Below the pieces are notes generated by a model. It was given only the letters and a program-made list of their open reading frames with translations, searched no databases and was not told where the DNA came from. The position numbers and the translations under genes are program-made. 64,000 nt of DNA from Chloroflexi bacterium bin125 (lineage in GTDB: Bacteria; Chloroflexota; Dehalococcoidia; Bin125): NCBI GenBank assembly GCA_002239025.1, contig MPNM01000001.1, forward strand, positions 1-64,000, written 5' to 3'. Below are positions 7,761 to 15,479 of this stretch, one piece after another (the stretch's first letter is position 1; every line of letters starts with the position of its first letter).

Positions 7761-8849
7761 TTAGCCGAACGTATTGCTCCGACTGCGGTAGCTGTTCACT
7801 CCCAGGGTGTCTCGCCAGGGCTCGCTGGCTTTCTCGGTCGTGGCATCCAGCGGGATGCCGCAACCGTCGGCGATTCTGACCATGCGTTGAAAGTTGGCGA
7901 TGACTGCAGCGGAGTCGATGACTCCGTGCGCTCCCATGGCAGCATTGACCGCCTCGCGCGCTTCGGCGAGATCGGGGGCGCGGCCAACTGCTGCATCGGC
8001 AAAACGCAACAAGACTTCGCCGTGCTCGACACCGCTATCGACCTCGTTGCGCACCGTGCCATTGAGGTCTAATGCGTCGTTACCCTGGCTGCTCCGACCG
8101 AGCAGCGTGACGTGTGAGACCGTTCAATAGAAGCACTCGTTGAGGGCCGACACGCGGGCCGCGACTAGCTCACGCTGCGCTGTGCTGAGTACACGGAAGG
8201 GCTCATGGTCTGGTCCGGGCTCAGCGCCTCCGCGATAGTACGCATCCAACATGTCGTTCAGCCAGCGCACGCTGTCGGGGTGCAAGCTCATCGCCGCGCG
8301 GACGTTGGGCGTGTTCTTGGCTCCACCGTAGATGTCGGCTTCGCTCTCAGCGAGGTCCCTGGGCAGGACCGTGGGCGGCCAGCTGCCATGGTCGGCAAGG
8401 CCCTCAGGGCGACGCCGCATCGGTTCACCTGGGAGCGGATCGGGGAGCGGTTCCAACTTGATCGCCAGAGCGCGGTGAAACTCGTCGATCGACCAGATAT
8501 GGGTTAGCACACCCATCAGCTCGATGTAATGAGCGTCGGACATGCCTTCGGCTTGAGTCGTCTCGTCGTACCACTCGCGGGAGACGTTGGGCAGATCGCC
8601 GATTAGTTTGTGGATGGTGAACACGGCTGCTTCCGGAAGTTCGACCGGTCCGGGTCCAGGAGCGGGCAGGCCGTCCAGCAGCGCGGACGCACGGCGACCT
8701 TCTGCAGCGATGCTGACTCGCTCCGCTCCGGTCCACCACTCGCCGGGGGCGGCAAGACGCTCCCAGCTGCGGACATGCGCGTCGCGGATGCGGTCAGGAA
8801 TGTTCCAGGTGGCATCGGGGTTGGCAAAGGGTGCGGCCGTGGTCGTCAT
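7761..8849 (-). CDS. AhpD-like selenoprotein 1 (UGA at 8126-8124 read as selenocysteine)
   Basis: Conventional reading splits this into a 241-residue ORF ending in NECFY and an unrelated-looking downstream ORF. They are in the same frame, separated only by TGA. Reading TGA as Sec gives a 362-residue protein with Sec at 242. The segment is E227-x11-C239-F-Y-U242-x3-H246, the Glu/Cys/Cys/His relay of AhpD with Sec in place of the second Cys. The C-terminal ~120 residues continue as an AhpD/carboxymuconolactone-decarboxylase helical domain (FADAAVG, then VIANFQRMVRIADGCGIPLD). Residues ~30-160 look like a second, CxxC-less copy of that fold. The ATG is 14 bp after the stop of a paralogue at 8864-9922 with the same structure. 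A thiol/selenol peroxidase or reductase role is inferred. A TGA stop or decayed gene is disfavoured because both paralogues keep similarity on both sides of the UGA. Confidence 0.85.
8088..8106 (-). promoter_or_regulatory. Bacterial SECIS-like hairpin of selenoprotein 1
   Basis: Starting 17 nt after the UGA in the mRNA is a perfect 7-bp stem, GCUGCUC and GAGCAGC, enclosing a 5-nt loop, GGUCG. The loop begins at nt 25 after the UGA and has GU at its second and third positions. Bacterial SECIS elements are short hairpins just downstream of UGA with a G(U) in the apical loop at roughly this distance; the E. coli fdhF loop also contains GGUC. The element lies within the coding region. Confidence 0.75.
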
Positions 8850-8863
8850 CGTGAGATTCGGCT

Positions 8864-9922
8864 CTACGCGGTGTTCGCGGCTGAGGCGTATTCGTGGAGG
8901 CCAAGTTCCTCGCGGCAGTCGTCGGTGGCATCCTTGGTGAACTCGTCCAATGGGATGCCGCAGCCGTCGGCGATTCTGACCATGCGTTGGAAGTTGGCCA
9001 CGACGCCTGCGGCGTCGACCAACTCTTGAACGCCGAGCTCGGCGACGATTTGCTCGCCTAGGCCGGGCAAGGCGTCAGTCTGTTGGACGGCCGCCTCGGC
9101 GAAGGCAGTCAACAGGTTGCCGTGGGGTACGCCGGTATCGGCCTCGGGATTGACCGTGCCCTGCAGGTTGAGGTTGTCGAGGGCGCCGGTCTGCTGGCTG
9201 CTCTCACGGAGCATGCGCACGTGCGAGGCGGTTCAATAGAAGCACTCGTTGAGCGACGACACTCTAGCGGCGATGAGCTCTATCTGTGGGCGAGAGATGG
9301 CACGCAGCGGATCGGGCATGCGCATCTCCTTGAAGGACAAGTAGTGTCCCTCCGAGAGGTCGTGTAGCCAGCGCACGTTTTCTGGAATCAGTGAGAGCGC
9401 AGAGATCACATTGGCGCCCCACTCCATAGGTCCGTAGAGCATCTCGTCGCCGGGATTCAGACCACCCTTGGGCACAATCGCTGGCCAGGAGTAGCGCTGT
9501 TCGGCCTCGGGCGGCCGAATCCGCGACGGCTGTCCCGGCAAGGGGTCGGGAAGTGGTTCGAGGTCAAGGTCCAGCGCTCGGTGGAACTCGTCGATCGAGA
9601 GCGCATGGACCACAACTGCAACCAGTTCGACGTAACGATCTTCGGTCATGCCCTCGGAAGAGATGATCTCCTGGTACCAGTCGCGATTGAGGTTGGCGTT
9701 GTCGACCACCAGTTTCTGGATCGCGTAGACAGCGGAGTCCGGCAGCATCTCGCTACGCACGGCGTCGAAGTCCCTGGCGGCGCGACCCACACGGGCAATC
9801 TCGACGCGCTCGGCGCCGGTCCACCAACGACCGGGACGAGCGATGACCTCCCAGCTCATTCGATGGGAGGAGATGGTGGTGTCACGGATCGGCAAATCGA
9901 TGCCGGCATACTCAAAGGGCAT
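8864..9922 (-). CDS. AhpD-like selenoprotein 2 (UGA at 9235-9233 read as selenocysteine)
   Basis: A paralogue of the adjacent gene with the same in-frame UGA. Reading through gives 352 residues with Sec at 230: E215-x11-C227-F-Y-U230-x3-H234. Shared blocks on both sides of the UGA include WWTGAERV, SIDEFHRAL, LEPLPDPLPG, AARVS-LNECFY before it, and T-SHV, GTV, then VANFQRMVRIADGCGIPLD after it. Such two-sided conservation supports a single polypeptide. As in its partner, an N-terminal helical domain without CxxC precedes the redox AhpD-like domain. The ATG at 9922 has a GAGAGGGA ribosome site; the downstream paralogue starts 14 bp after this stop, so the two form an operon. No selA, selB, selC or selD is in the window. 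Substrate unknown. Confidence 0.85.
9199..9213 (-). promoter_or_regulatory. Bacterial SECIS-like hairpin of selenoprotein 2
   Basis: A perfect 5-bp stem, UGCUC and GAGCA, with loop CGUGA. The loop starts at nt 25 after the UGA, identical to the partner gene, and again has GU at loop positions 2-3. Stem and loop sequences differ from the partner while spacing, 5-nt loop size and GU are kept, which is what a selected structure would show. Confidence 0.7.
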
Positions 9923-10000
9923 GGTGCGTCCCTCTCACGCCTTTGGCAAAGAGTAGCGGCTGAGCACGAGACAACCTTGTCTGGACACGGTGTGGACAGG

Positions 10001-10108
10001 TCCCAGTCCCGGCCCCTGCGCCGGGACCCGCTCCCTCCCTGTGCAGGGCTTGATCTAGAGATTGCGCGTCCCGCCCGAGCAGGTCCCCGCGTAAAGCGGG
10101 GACTGGGA
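10001..10108. repeat. Family-A palindromic repeat, degenerate left arm
   Basis: The right arm GGTCCCCGCGTAAAGCGGGG (from 10082), followed by ACTGGGA, matches family A at 22137 and 58481. The left arm (TCCCAGTCCCGGCCCCTGC) has drifted. The 9923-10253 gap between selenoprotein 2 and the divergent crotonase holds this element and no recognisable gene; the crotonase promoter must lie between about 10109 and 10253. Confidence 0.75.
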
Positions 10109-10253
10109 TCCAAACAACGGAAGTAGCTTCGGAGACAACCCGCAGTGGCAGGAAGTGGAGTCCGGTCGCGGACGGCCGCAGGACCGACCGTTGCACGCGG
10201 GCGGTCGCTGGTAGTCTCCGAGTGACTTCGATATCGCCCGATTGGAGAGCGTC

Positions 10254-11066
10254 ATGACCTATCAGGAGATCATCTACGAACCGGGGCCGGTGGCTCGGGT
10301 GATTATGAATCGGCCTGAGTACCGCAACGCGCAATCTCGCATCTTGCTCGAAGAGATTGACCAGGCGTTCGCCGAGGCGGCGGCGGATCCTGAGGTCCAG
10401 GTGATTGTCCTATCGGGCAATGGGCCGGACTTCTCTGCCGGCCACGACTTGGGCTCTCCGCCCGAGCTGGCCGACCGTGAGGACAACGGCTGGGCTGACG
10501 ACTTCGTTGGCGTGTTCGACCGGCAGCGCGACACTCGGATTGCGAACACGATGCGCTGGCGCAACCTGCCCAAGCCAACCATTGCGATGGTGCATGGCAA
10601 GTGCATCTTCGGCGGCTGGATGGTGGCTGCGTCGATGGACCTGATCTTCGCCTCGGACGACGCGCTGTTCCTGGCGTCGCACACGCAGTATTTCTCTGCG
10701 CCCTGGGATCTGGGCGTGCGCAAGGCCAAGGAGATCCTGTTCCAGAACCGCTTTATCCCGGCTCGCGAGGCGCTGGAGCTAGGCTTCGTCAATCAGGTGT
10801 ATCCGGCCGAGGCGCTGGAACGTTACACGCTCGCCTACGCGAATGAAGTGGCCGAGCACTCGCCGATGGCGCTGCGCCAGATCAAGCACTCGATCAACAA
10901 CATGCAGGATGCGCAGGGATTCACGACGCACATCAACGCCAGCTTCATGACCTATGCCACCGGCGCACGCTTCGGCCAGGCCGATCCGCGCATGGTCAAA
11001 GGGCGGCGGCAGTTGTCGCCGGTCGCGCGAGCGCTGGCCAAGTTGCGCAAGCCGCGCGGGAGTTGA
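10254..11066 (+). CDS. Enoyl-CoA hydratase/isomerase (crotonase) family protein
   Basis: A 270-residue crotonase-fold protein acting on acyl-CoA esters. The oxyanion-hole segments are visible as NGPDFSAGHDLG (about 60-71) and HGKCIFGGWMVAAS (about 110-123), with FIPAREALELGFVNQVYP near 170. The usual catalytic Glu region of true hydratases (PE...G) here reads SHTQYFSAPWDLG, so hydratase activity is uncertain and another crotonase reaction is possible. ATG 10254 (MTYQEI) is chosen over an in-frame TTG at 10242. The stop is followed after 4 bp by the CoA-transferase start, implying an operon and a joint role in degrading a carboxylic acid via its CoA ester. Confidence 0.85.
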   Translation: MTYQEIIYEPGPVARVIMNRPEYRNAQSRILLEEIDQAFAEAAADPEVQVIVLSGNGPDFSAGHDLGSPPELADREDNGWADDFVGVFDRQRDTRIANTMRWRNLPKPTIAMVHGKCIFGGWMVAASMDLIFASDDALFLASHTQYFSAPWDLGVRKAKEILFQNRFIPAREALELGFVNQVYPAEALERYTLAYANEVAEHSPMALRQIKHSINNMQDAQGFTTHINASFMTYATGARFGQADPRMVKGRRQLSPVARALAKLRKPRGS

Positions 11067-11070
11067 GCTC

Positions 11071-13404
11071 GTGGCCGATGGTGACCTGCTTGAGGGCCTG
11101 AAGGTCGTTGAGTACAGCCGCGATGTCCCCGCTGCGGCGTGCGCTTGCGAGTTTGCTCGCTGGGGCGCCAACGTGCACACGTTTGAGGCGCTCGAATCGC
11201 GACTCCATGATGCCTTGCCGACGGTTGAGCGCGACGGCTCAACGATTTCGCTGCTGAGGGAATCACTGCATGTCGGCAAGTCGATGGAAACGGGTGACTG
11301 GAGAGCGGCGCTGACCGATGCCGATGTGCTGGTCAGCGATGCGCCGGTGTCGGACCTGAATGGCGTCGCCGAAGAGTTTCCCACGTTGGTCGTTGTCCAC
11401 GCTTCACCGTTTGGCACCGACGGCCCCTACGCGGACTATCTGTCCGACGACCTGATCATCCAGGCGTTGTCCGGATTCGCTACGACGAACGGTCTTCCGG
11501 AGCGGGAACCGCTGGCTGCGCCAGCCGCGATCATCCCTCGGACGATCGGCATTCTGGCCGCGGTCGCGGCGCTGGGTGCTCTGCTTGAACGGATGCACTC
11601 GGGCCTCGGCGAGTGGATTGAGCTGTCATCGTTTGAGGCCTGTTCGACGCTGATCATGTCGCTGCGCTCAGAGTTTTCCGGGCAAGCCCTGCCGCGGATC
11701 GGTGGGTCGCCGGGTTGGGCCCAGGTGTTGCAAACGGCCGAGGGCTACATCACGCTCTCACCCTGGTCCAAGGAGACGCTGCGCAATGCTCCGGTTGCGT
11801 TTGGCTGCGATCCGCCTGCGGAGGAACTGCTGGCCGGCAATGCTCGGTTCGCTGAGCAGGAAGCATCAATTGCGTATGTGAAGCCGATCGTTGAGTCCCT
11901 CGACGCAAACACGATCTGGACGAAGTTATCGGAGCTGGGCTCAGTGATGGCGCTGCACCGCACTGCTCAGCAGTTGCTGGATGATCCACAACTCAACGCG
12001 CTCGATTACTTCCGGTCGGAGAACGGCATGACCGGCGCGGGGCACGCGATGCGAGCGTCTGAGCATGACAACGAGTCACAACGAGATGACGCATTTGTAC
12101 GGCGTCCTCGGCCGGGACAGTCGACGGGTCCTCTGGATGGGTTGCGTGTGGTCGACTTCACTCATGCCTGGCTGGGACCGTACGCTTCCACATTGCTGTC
12201 TGATCTTGGGGCTGAGGTGATTAAGGTCGAGGGTCCGAAGCGACCCGACCTCTGGCGATATGAAGCCAGCGGGCCGATGCGGGTGGCCGCGCCCGATGCT
12301 CATCCGTTAAACGTGAGGCCAAACTTCAATATGGCCAATCGTGGGAAGCGTACGATTTCGGTTGCGCTTGATACAGATGAGGGTCGCCAGATTGCGCTTG
12401 ATCTCATTGCACGAGCCGACGTGGTGCTTGAGAACTTCCGACCTCGTGTGTTACAAAACCTGCGCTTGACACATGAACACATGCGCAAGGTGAATCCACA
12501 CGTTGGACTGGTATCGTTCTCGGGTTTCGGCAACGGCGGGCCGTATGACAACTTCCGTGCGAATGGCGGCACGACAGAAGGTAATGCGGGTTGGGATCTC
12601 ATGTTCGGTTATCAGGGTGAGCCGCCCTTGATGCTGGGCACGATGCAGGCTGACCCGATCGTCGGCGCGCAGATGGCTGCGGCAGCACTGGCGGCGGTAC
12701 TACGCACACAGCAAAGCCAAAGTGCCATTCATATCGAAGGTTCGATGTTTGAGTCGGCAGTTGCGTACATCGATGAGTACTTGTTGGCGGCCTCGCTGGG
12801 GCAAGAGATGCCCGAGCGAAATGGCAACCGACGGCCTGACGCGTCGCCGCACGAGTGTTTCAGGTGTGCCGATGCTGTCGACGGTAGCGACGAGTGGATC
12901 GCCATCTCAGTGCTCGACGACGAGGCCTGGTTGCGGCTTGCCGAAGCTGCCGATCTGGATCGTCCGGTCTGGCGCAGTCTGGCCGGACGGAAGGCGGACG
13001 AGGCGTCGCTGGAAGCGGCGCTCAGTGAGTGGACCAGAGGCTGGAATGCGCAGACGTTGCAGCATCATCTGCAATCGATTGGCGTCCCGGCGGCGGTCGT
13101 CCACTCGACCCTGACCCACTTGCACGATCCACATTTGCACGCCCGTGACTGGTGGCTGCAACTGACACACGCCGATTCGGGGACGCGCCAGTATCAGGGC
13201 TTTCCCTGGCGCCTCACTCGTCGGCGAGCTTCATGTGATCGTCCGGCGCCTCGGTTGGGGGAGCATACGGTCGAGATTTTGCGCGAGACGCTCGGCTTCG
13301 CACACGCAGAGGTCGTTCAGCTACAGGAGGCAGGCGTTATCTCCGGATTGACCGCGAAGCGCTCGCCCAGTGAGCCCGCGCCTGGGCCGATCAGTCCCCG
13401 TTAG
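11071..13404 (+). CDS. Fused tandem class III (CaiB/BaiF) CoA-transferase
   Basis: A 777-residue protein from GTG 11071 (the frame is open upstream into the preceding gene). It consists of two CaiB/BaiF-type domains. The C-terminal one, from about residue 350, is well preserved: GPLDGLRVVDFTHAWLGPY, LSDLGAEVIKVE, NRGKRTISVAL, ADVVLENFRPRVL, and the TMQADPIVG region where the catalytic Asp lies. The N-terminal domain (about 1-335) keeps GLKVVEYSRDVPAAACACEF and the LSGFATTNG region but is more diverged. Class III enzymes form interlocked dimers, so a fused pair could be a pseudo-dimer with one active site. It lies 4 bp after the crotonase. The acyl-CoA substrate is unknown. Confidence 0.88.
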   Translation: MADGDLLEGLKVVEYSRDVPAAACACEFARWGANVHTFEALESRLHDALPTVERDGSTISLLRESLHVGKSMETGDWRAALTDADVLVSDAPVSDLNGVAEEFPTLVVVHASPFGTDGPYADYLSDDLIIQALSGFATTNGLPEREPLAAPAAIIPRTIGILAAVAALGALLERMHSGLGEWIELSSFEACSTLIMSLRSEFSGQALPRIGGSPGWAQVLQTAEGYITLSPWSKETLRNAPVAFGCDPPAEELLAGNARFAEQEASIAYVKPIVESLDANTIWTKLSELGSVMALHRTAQQLLDDPQLNALDYFRSENGMTGAGHAMRASEHDNESQRDDAFVRRPRPGQSTGPLDGLRVVDFTHAWLGPYASTLLSDLGAEVIKVEGPKRPDLWRYEASGPMRVAAPDAHPLNVRPNFNMANRGKRTISVALDTDEGRQIALDLIARADVVLENFRPRVLQNLRLTHEHMRKVNPHVGLVSFSGFGNGGPYDNFRANGGTTEGNAGWDLMFGYQGEPPLMLGTMQADPIVGAQMAAAALAAVLRTQQSQSAIHIEGSMFESAVAYIDEYLLAASLGQEMPERNGNRRPDASPHECFRCADAVDGSDEWIAISVLDDEAWLRLAEAADLDRPVWRSLAGRKADEASLEAALSEWTRGWNAQTLQHHLQSIGVPAAVVHSTLTHLHDPHLHARDWWLQLTHADSGTRQYQGFPWRLTRRRASCDRPAPRLGEHTVEILRETLGFAHAEVVQLQEAGVISGLTAKRSPSEPAPGPISPR

Positions 13405-13441
13405 GGCAGATGTCGTCGGGCGACCTGATCGGGCGACCTGA

Positions 13442-14470
13442 CTATTCCCCGGCCAGGCCGAAGGCTTCGAGATACAACTTGCGCGCTTGCTGTGGTGTTT
13501 CGCCCTGGCCGAGCCAGCCGTCGGCGATTCTGATTTCGAAGTGCAGGTGGATGTCGACGGCGTCCTGGTACACCTCTTGTTGACCGGACTCACCCGGATA
13601 TCCGATGATCTGGCCTTGACGCACTTCGACGCCCGCGGCGATCCCGTCGGCGATGGCTGAGAGGTGGGCGTAGCGGGTGACGATGCCTCGGCCGTGATCG
13701 ATCCAGACCTGGCGACCTCTGAGTTCGTCGAGGATCTCCTCGCCTTCCCAGTTGTTGGCCTGGAATCGCTCCCAATCGGCAGGGGTGATGTCTACGTAGT
13801 CAAGATCGGCTCGACTAATCACTCCGGCCTTGGCGGCGAGGATGGGCGTGCCGTAGTCGATCAAGGTGCAGGAGGCCCATTGGTAGAAGTCGAGTCCCTC
13901 ATGGACCCCGTTGTTTCGATAGGCACGAGTGGCATTCGGCAAGTGGCCCTCGTGCTCCGTGATGCACGCGCCGGCGATCGGGCGCTGAAATCCGAGCAGT
14001 GGGTTGGACTGTTGAGACGACTGCGCGTCGGCTGTCTGAGCCTGTTGTGCGGGCTGGGCCTGATCCTGGCTCTGAGTCTCGGTCAGCTCTTGCTCCTGAG
14101 GAGCAGAGTTCTGTACCTGGATCTCCTGTTGCTGCGCCACGGTTGGTTCAGTGTCTGCCGTGTCGGTGACCGTTGCTTCGCTCTCTTCGACAGCGGTCTG
14201 TGCCTGTTGAAGTTCGGCCATGCTGTCCGAATCGACTGGTCCTGTATCTGGCGCCTCGTCCGAGCCCGTGGCCTGAACGACGGCGATGGCCGCCGCGGCT
14301 ACGAAGATGATGACGGCCAGGGCCACGTACAACCAAGTCGGGCCGATGAGCCATCCGCCGTCGGTATTGCGATTGGAACGACGCGATGGCTGGCCAGGCA
14401 CCGGCAGGCCTCGCCCGGATTGCTGTTGGCCCCACGGGCTATCTGAGCGGGGGATAGCCTTCCTCCTCAA
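13442..14470 (-). CDS. Membrane-anchored M23/LytM-like peptidase-domain protein
   Basis: An N-terminal basic stretch and one membrane helix (YVALAVIIFVAAAAIAVVQA, near residues 48-67) are followed by a ~100-residue Gln/Glu/Thr/Ala-rich linker. The C-terminal domain of about 170 residues has the LytM/M23 pattern: HEGLDFY (zinc His and Asp), YGTPILAAKAGVI, GIVTRYAHLS and the HLHFEIR (HxH) motif. M23 enzymes cleave peptidoglycan peptides outside the membrane. The start is uncertain: TTG 14470 lies inside the upstream copper-chaperone-like gene, with AGGAGG right after it; GTG 14401 is an alternative. Convergent with the CoA-transferase. Confidence 0.78.
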   Translation of the reverse strand: MRRKAIPRSDSPWGQQQSGRGLPVPGQPSRRSNRNTDGGWLIGPTWLYVALAVIIFVAAAAIAVVQATGSDEAPDTGPVDSDSMAELQQAQTAVEESEATVTDTADTEPTVAQQQEIQVQNSAPQEQELTETQSQDQAQPAQQAQTADAQSSQQSNPLLGFQRPIAGACITEHEGHLPNATRAYRNNGVHEGLDFYQWASCTLIDYGTPILAAKAGVISRADLDYVDITPADWERFQANNWEGEEILDELRGRQVWIDHGRGIVTRYAHLSAIADGIAAGVEVRQGQIIGYPGESGQQEVYQDAVDIHLHFEIRIADGWLGQGETPQQARKLYLEAFGLAGE

Positions 14471-14657
14471 GCGCGGCGTCTATCTGCTCGGCGCTAGCCG
14501 AATCGGCGTCGTACTCGATCTCGACGCGCTTGTCATCCACGTCGACCGAGACCGAAGCGACGCCATTGAGCGCATTCAGCGCTCCGGTTATGGCGTTGGC
14601 GCAGTGCTCACAGGAGATGTCGGGAGCAATGCGCGTGATTGTCGATGTCGCTGTCAT
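14439..14657 (-). CDS. Heavy-metal-associated (HMA) domain protein, copper-chaperone-like
   Basis: A 72-residue stand-alone HMA domain with the metal-binding motif ISCEHCANAI (Cys at about 16 and 19), followed by the typical helix, the VASVSVDVDDKRVEIEYD strands and a C-terminal GYPP turn. Such proteins bind Cu(I) or related ions and pass them to P-type ATPases or other targets. No ATPase is adjacent; a CopD-like membrane protein is ~47 kb away in the window. It overlaps the frame of the following M23-like gene. Confidence 0.88.
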   Translation of the reverse strand: MTATSTITRIAPDISCEHCANAITGALNALNGVASVSVDVDDKRVEIEYDADSASAEQIDAALEEEGYPPLR

Positions 14658-14696
14658 TGCGATCTCTTTTCTGGCTAAGGTTCTGTCGCCTCTACG

Positions 14697-15479
14697 TTAT
14701 GCGAACCGTCGGCCAAGTGCAGATTCGCTGGTCGACAATGCTGCGTGCAGTGCTTCAGCGTGCGCTTTGCGGGCGGCAGAGTCATCGAGCGGCGCAAGGT
14801 CAGCGGAATCCGGTCCGTATCGACGCTCGAGCGCCAGAGCGAGCAACCTGTCGGCGAGGTGAGGATTCTTCGGAAGCACCGCGCCATGCAGGTAGGTGCC
14901 GAAGGCGTTCTTGACTCTGGCCCCTTCGAGGCCATCGCCACCGTTGTTGCCGAAGCCGGTGACGACATCGCCGAACGGCGCCTGGTTGTCGTTGAGGTAG
15001 GTGCGCCCGCCGTGATTCTCGAAGCCGACCACGGTCTCACCCTCCCAGAGCACCACCACGTTGCCAACGCAGCGCGCGATCTTTGGGCCTGGATGCGCGG
15101 CGACTGCGTCGAAGAGGCCGATGCCTGGCATGACCTCGCCATCCCAGCCTCGGTAGTGATGGCCGAAGAGCTGGAAGCCACCGCAGACCGCCAGGACGAC
15201 GCCGTCGTCATCGACGTACTGGCGCAGGTCGTCGCCGCGACGTTCGAGGTCAGCCTGGACGCGCCGCTGTTCGCGGTCCTGCCCGCCTCCGACCAGGACG
15301 ATGTCGGCGTCCTCGGGAGACCACTCGTCGCCAATATCGACCCCCGTAACAGTCGCTTCGATCCCCCGAGCTTCGCAGCGTCGCTCCAGGGCCCGCGCAT
15401 TGCCACGGTCTCCGTACAGGTTGAGTAGGTCTGGATAGAGGACGGCCACGTGCAGGGACTGGGCATCGACGTGGGACAT
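14697..15479 (-). CDS. gatD: Lipid II isoglutaminyl synthase, glutaminase subunit
   Basis: A CobB/CobQ-type glutamine amidotransferase of about 260 residues that supplies ammonia to MurT for amidation of D-Glu in lipid II. It shows VAVLYPDLLNLYGDRGNA at the N-terminus, the nucleophile in LAVCGGFQLFG, and the His in GTYLHGAVLPKNP. The start ATG 15479 overlaps the MurT stop by one base (TGATG), which fixes the start and implies coupled translation. An upstream in-frame start at 15494 lies within MurT and is less likely. Confidence 0.9.
   Translation of the reverse strand: MSHVDAQSLHVAVLYPDLLNLYGDRGNARALERRCEARGIEATVTGVDIGDEWSPEDADIVLVGGGQDREQRRVQADLERRGDDLRQYVDDDGVVLAVCGGFQLFGHHYRGWDGEVMPGIGLFDAVAAHPGPKIARCVGNVVVLWEGETVVGFENHGGRTYLNDNQAPFGDVVTGFGNNGGDGLEGARVKNAFGTYLHGAVLPKNPHLADRLLALALERRYGPDSADLAPLDDSAARKAHAEALHAALSTSESALGRRFA

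Noticed and set aside
7626-8072. Plus-strand ORF opposite selenoprotein 1
   Set aside because: It is the antisense shadow of the conserved C-terminal AhpD-like segment.
8124-8849. Treating the AhpD-like ORF as a complete 241-aa protein
   Set aside because: It ends in the middle of the redox motif, and the continuation after UGA is conserved in the paralogue.
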